DNA of 8,526 nt. Origin: a bacterium (lineage in GTDB: Bacteria; Armatimonadota; Fimbriimonadia; Fimbriimonadales; JBAXQP01). The notes under the pieces were generated by a model that saw only the letters and a program-made list of their open reading frames with translations, did no database searches and was not told where the DNA came from. This document shows, in pieces, positions 6,336-8,526 of the stretch (positions are counted from its first letter, which is position 1; each line of letters opens with the position of its first letter). The stretch is from contig JBAXQP010000107.1 of assembly GCA_037131655.1 (NCBI GenBank), forward strand, positions 1-8,526. The letters are read 5' to 3'. The translations under genes were made by a program, and so were the position numbers.

Positions 6336-7172
6336 ATGCGTAAATTAAAAGTAGCTATGGGGCAGATGATGGTTGAGGGCGCGCAACCTCAAGCGAATAT
6401 CGCTCGTGCCGTTGGAATGATAAACGCTGCCGGCAGGCAAAAATGTGACGTGGTAGTCCTTCCTGAGTGTTTGGATTTAGGATGGACCCATCCCTGCGCA
6501 GCCGAGCTTGCTCAAACTATTCCTGGGCCGTTTAGCGATGTGATTGTCGCCGCTGCTAAATCTGCTGAAATTTACGTTGCTGCAGGTTTGGTTGAACGTA
6601 TGAACGGGAGAATTTTTAATACTGCCATCTTCATATCACCAACCGGTGAAATTCTCCTTAAGCACCGAAAAATAAATGAATTGATGATTGGCCCCAGAAT
6701 GTATTCTGTTGGGAACTCGCTAGCTGTAGCGGAAACCCCGATAGGAACTTTTGGTCTCGCCATTTGCGCTGACAATTTTCCAAGTTCGCACGCGATCGGT
6801 CATGTGTTAGGGAGAATGGGCGCTAGGATAATTTTATCCCCATGCGCCTGGGCGGTTGATACCAATCATGATAATGTTAAAGACCCCTACGGCGGCATGT
6901 GGAAAGCTTCCTATGCCGAACTGGCCAAGCTTTATGATATGTCAATTGTCGGGGTAAGTAATGTCGGTTGGATGATAGGCGGACCGTGGAAAGGGCGCAA
7001 GTGCATTGGTTGTTCGATGGCAATCGGCCCATGCGGAACACTTTTAGCCCAAGGTCCTTATGGCGATAATGCTCAGGCATTAGTCAATGTCGATGTCCCT
7101 ATCATGCCCGTCTCCGCCACCGGCGCCGACATAGCCCCCATGCTAGCCGCTAAAGGCTACGAAGGCGGATAG
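6336..7172 (+). CDS. Nitrilase / carbon-nitrogen hydrolase superfamily amidohydrolase
   Basis: The 278-residue product has the full catalytic set of the superfamily: Glu44 in VVVLPECLDLGW, Lys112 in LLKHRKINE (with the second glutamate, Glu115) and nucleophile Cys144 in GLAICADN. The N-terminus KLKVAMGQM fits the usual first strand, which supports this ATG; an overlapping ATG at 6332 stops after three codons. Such enzymes hydrolyse C-N bonds of nitriles, amides or carbamoyl groups through a cysteine thioester in an alpha-beta-beta-alpha sandwich that dimerises, in the cytosol. The substrate cannot be told: omega-amidase, N-carbamoyl-amino-acid hydrolase and aliphatic amidase types are all possible. 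No NAD synthetase or lipoprotein N-acyltransferase membrane domain is fused. It appears to be a single-gene unit with a TATAAT box right at the start codon and no ribosome site. Confidence 0.92.
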   Translation: MRKLKVAMGQMMVEGAQPQANIARAVGMINAAGRQKCDVVVLPECLDLGWTHPCAAELAQTIPGPFSDVIVAAAKSAEIYVAAGLVERMNGRIFNTAIFISPTGEILLKHRKINELMIGPRMYSVGNSLAVAETPIGTFGLAICADNFPSSHAIGHVLGRMGARIILSPCAWAVDTNHDNVKDPYGGMWKASYAELAKLYDMSIVGVSNVGWMIGGPWKGRKCIGCSMAIGPCGTLLAQGPYGDNAQALVNVDVPIMPVSATGADIAPMLAAKGYEGG

Positions 7173-7185
7173 GGAGTTAGGCGAA

Positions 7186-7248
7186 CGTATTGCGTAGTGC
7201 GTATTACGTATTCTCCGGATTCCGGATACGTACTACGCAATACGCACT
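7186..7248. repeat. 63-base palindromic element built from nine heptamers
   Basis: The element reads in exact 7-base register. The left units are CGTATTG, CGTAGTG, CGTATTA and CGTATTC; the centre is TCCGGAT twice; the right units are ACGTACT, ACGCAAT and ACGCACT. The right part is nearly the reverse complement of the left: 7186-7204 pairs with 7226-7244 over 19 positions with one difference (7199-7231, a G-U pair in + RNA), including a perfect 13-bp outer stem. It begins 13 bases after the nitrilase stop and ends 40 bases before valS. No U-tract follows, so it is not an ordinary terminator. It looks like a REP/MITE-like dispersed palindrome or a heptanucleotide short repeat. Confidence 0.8.
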
Positions 7249-7288
7249 AGATAGGCTTCGAAGACATGAAGCAGGAAAGGTTATTATA

Positions 7289-8526
7289 ATGGACGACGGT
7301 ATTCCTAAGATTTATGAGACTAAAGAGGTCGAGAGTAAATGGTATGGGTGGTGGGAAGAGCGTGGATATTTCCACCCTGAACCAAATCCCGACCAGCCGT
7401 ACTACTCTGTAACGATTCCTCCGCCCAACGTAACCGGCTCTCTTCATATGGGGCATGCGCTCAACCACAGCATAATTGATGCCCTCATTCGATGGAACCG
7501 GATGAAAGGCCTCAATACGCTTTGCCTCCCTGGGACTGACCATGCGGGTATTGCTACCCAAAACGTGGTAGAGAAAGAACTTCGCAAGGATCATACATCC
7601 CGTTATGACCTCGGCCGTGAGAAATTTATCGAGCGGATTTGGGAATGGGTCGATGTCTACGGCAGCACAATTATTAACCAGCTAAAGAGTTTGGGCTGTT
7701 CTTATGATTGGCAGCGCCTTCGCTTCACGCTGGACAAAGATTATGCCGATGCCGTCCTCGAAGTCTTCGTGCGTTGGTGGAATGACGAACGGCTTTATCT
7801 CGGTTCAAGAGTGGTCAACTGGTGTCCCCGATGCCGCACGGTCATCTCTGATATCGAAGTAGCTAACGAAGAACGCAACGGCTTCTTATGGCATATCCGT
7901 TATCCATTTGAAGACGGAACAGGTTATGTGACAGTGGCGACTACTCGTCCCGAAACTATGCTTGGCGACGTGGCGGTTGCAGTCAACCCGGAGGACACCC
8001 GCTACAAGCATCTTGTTGGCAAGACCCTTCGACTGCCTTTGGTCAATCGCAGCATCCCTCTGGTACCCGATCCTTATCCTGATCCCGAATTTGGAAGCGG
8101 GGCAGTCAAAATTACTCCGTCTCACGATCCGAACGATTTCGAAGTAGGTAAACGCCATAATCTCCAAATGCCCGTGGTTATCGCCAAAGACGCCACGATC
8201 GACACCCGCGCTCTCCGCGCTGAACTTGGACAAGAAGAAAATGAATCTCTTTTGTCCTACCAGGGGCTTGACCGGTACGAGGCTCGCGAGCGGATTGTGG
8301 AAGACCTTAAAAAGCTTGGCCTTCTCGATAAAGTGGAGCCGCACAAACTGGCGATCGGTATCTGTGACCGATGTCATACGGTCATCGAGCCGCTGCTGTC
8401 CGAACAGTGGTTTGCGAACATGGCCGATATCGCTAAACCGGCAATCGATGTGGTCAAAGAAGGCCGAATTCGTTTTATTCCCGATCGGTATGTAGGCGTC
8501 TATTTGAATTGGATGGAGAATATTCG
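7289..8526 (+). CDS. valS: Valyl-tRNA synthetase, N-terminal part (cut by window edge)
   Basis: The reading frame is open to the window end and gives 412 residues, a little under half of a usual bacterial ValRS (about 880-950). It attaches valine to tRNA-Val and clears mischarged threonine. The PPPNVTGSLHMGHAL segment (44-58) holds the HIGH motif as HMGH (53-56). PGTDHAGIATQ (81-91) is the class I signature that follows. CPRC (179-182) and CDRC (359-362) are likely zinc-binding pairs. TTRPETMLGD (218-227) and GSGAVKITPSHDPNDFEVGK (269-288) belong to the CP1 editing domain. KMSKS and the anticodon-binding region lie beyond the window. The start ATG has AGGAAAGG (7273-7280) 8 bases upstream. 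No T-box leader is visible in the 40 bases after the palindromic element. Confidence 0.97.
   Translation, partial: MDDGIPKIYETKEVESKWYGWWEERGYFHPEPNPDQPYYSVTIPPPNVTGSLHMGHALNHSIIDALIRWNRMKGLNTLCLPGTDHAGIATQNVVEKELRKDHTSRYDLGREKFIERIWEWVDVYGSTIINQLKSLGCSYDWQRLRFTLDKDYADAVLEVFVRWWNDERLYLGSRVVNWCPRCRTVISDIEVANEERNGFLWHIRYPFEDGTGYVTVATTRPETMLGDVAVAVNPEDTRYKHLVGKTLRLPLVNRSIPLVPDPYPDPEFGSGAVKITPSHDPNDFEVGKRHNLQMPVVIAKDATIDTRALRAELGQEENESLLSYQGLDRYEARERIVEDLKKLGLLDKVEPHKLAIGICDRCHTVIEPLLSEQWFANMADIAKPAIDVVKEGRIRFIPDRYVGVYLNWMENI

Noticed and set aside
7285..7290. TATAAT directly overlapping the valS start codon
   Set aside because: A -10 box there would start transcription downstream of the ATG, there is no matching -35, and a good ribosome site (7273-7280) shows valS is translated from a leadered mRNA.
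7886..8377. Long open frame on the minus strand inside valS
   Set aside because: It is antisense to clear ValRS coding sequence with conserved motifs, has no recognisable domain, and is a codon-bias shadow.
1..8526. CRISPR array, prophage, transposase, toxin-antitoxin or other defence system
   Set aside because: No array of direct repeats with spacers, no integrase or transposase motif and no known defence domain is visible on either strand. The window is mostly housekeeping genes.

Overview
The window looks like a chromosomal stretch from a diderm bacterium on the Terrabacteria side of the tree. The main clue is the large surface protein at 882-2945. It has a signal peptide, one SLH domain, a coiled coil and a long beta-rich region ending in Phe, which is the plan of peptidoglycan-tethered outer-membrane porins in Armatimonadota, Deinococcota, Cyanobacteria and Negativicutes. 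A CIRCE operator (HrcA heat-shock control) and a non-HemE uroporphyrinogen-decarboxylase-family gene fit this. Armatimonadota or a close uncultured relative is my best guess, by inference only. I see no phage, transposase, CRISPR array, toxin-antitoxin pair or recognisable defence system.

Layout. Positions 1-596 (minus strand) hold the N-terminal part of a stand-alone RibD-C/dihydrofolate-reductase-like reductase that runs off the left edge. A 285-base divergent intergenic region follows, with a candidate promoter for each side. The SLH porin (882-2945) ends in a terminator hairpin. The next 296 bases contain that hairpin and a short heptamer-type repeat near the far end, and I see nothing recognisable in about 3000-3150. 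Then come trpS (3242-4246) and, 13 bases later, a URO-D superfamily gene (4260-5357), likely one transcript. At 5376-5402 a near-perfect CIRCE element overlaps a sigma-70-type promoter directly before a small FmdB-type zinc-ribbon gene (5438-5710), which is closed by a strong terminator, so it looks like a one-gene heat-shock unit. A small three-helix membrane protein of DUF5658 type (5853-6170) follows. After it come a long hairpin (6207-6246) and a nitrilase-family amidohydrolase (6336-7172) whose -10 box places its transcript start on the ATG, so its mRNA may be leaderless. A 63-base element made of nine 7-mers and forming a 19-bp inverted repeat separates it from valS, which is cut by the right edge.

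Most genes are housekeeping (two aminoacyl-tRNA synthetases, a reductase, a porin) in several short transcription units. The points most worth following are the CIRCE-controlled FmdB gene, the heptamer-based intergenic elements, the likely leaderless nitrilase transcript and the URO-D paralogue coupled to trpS.
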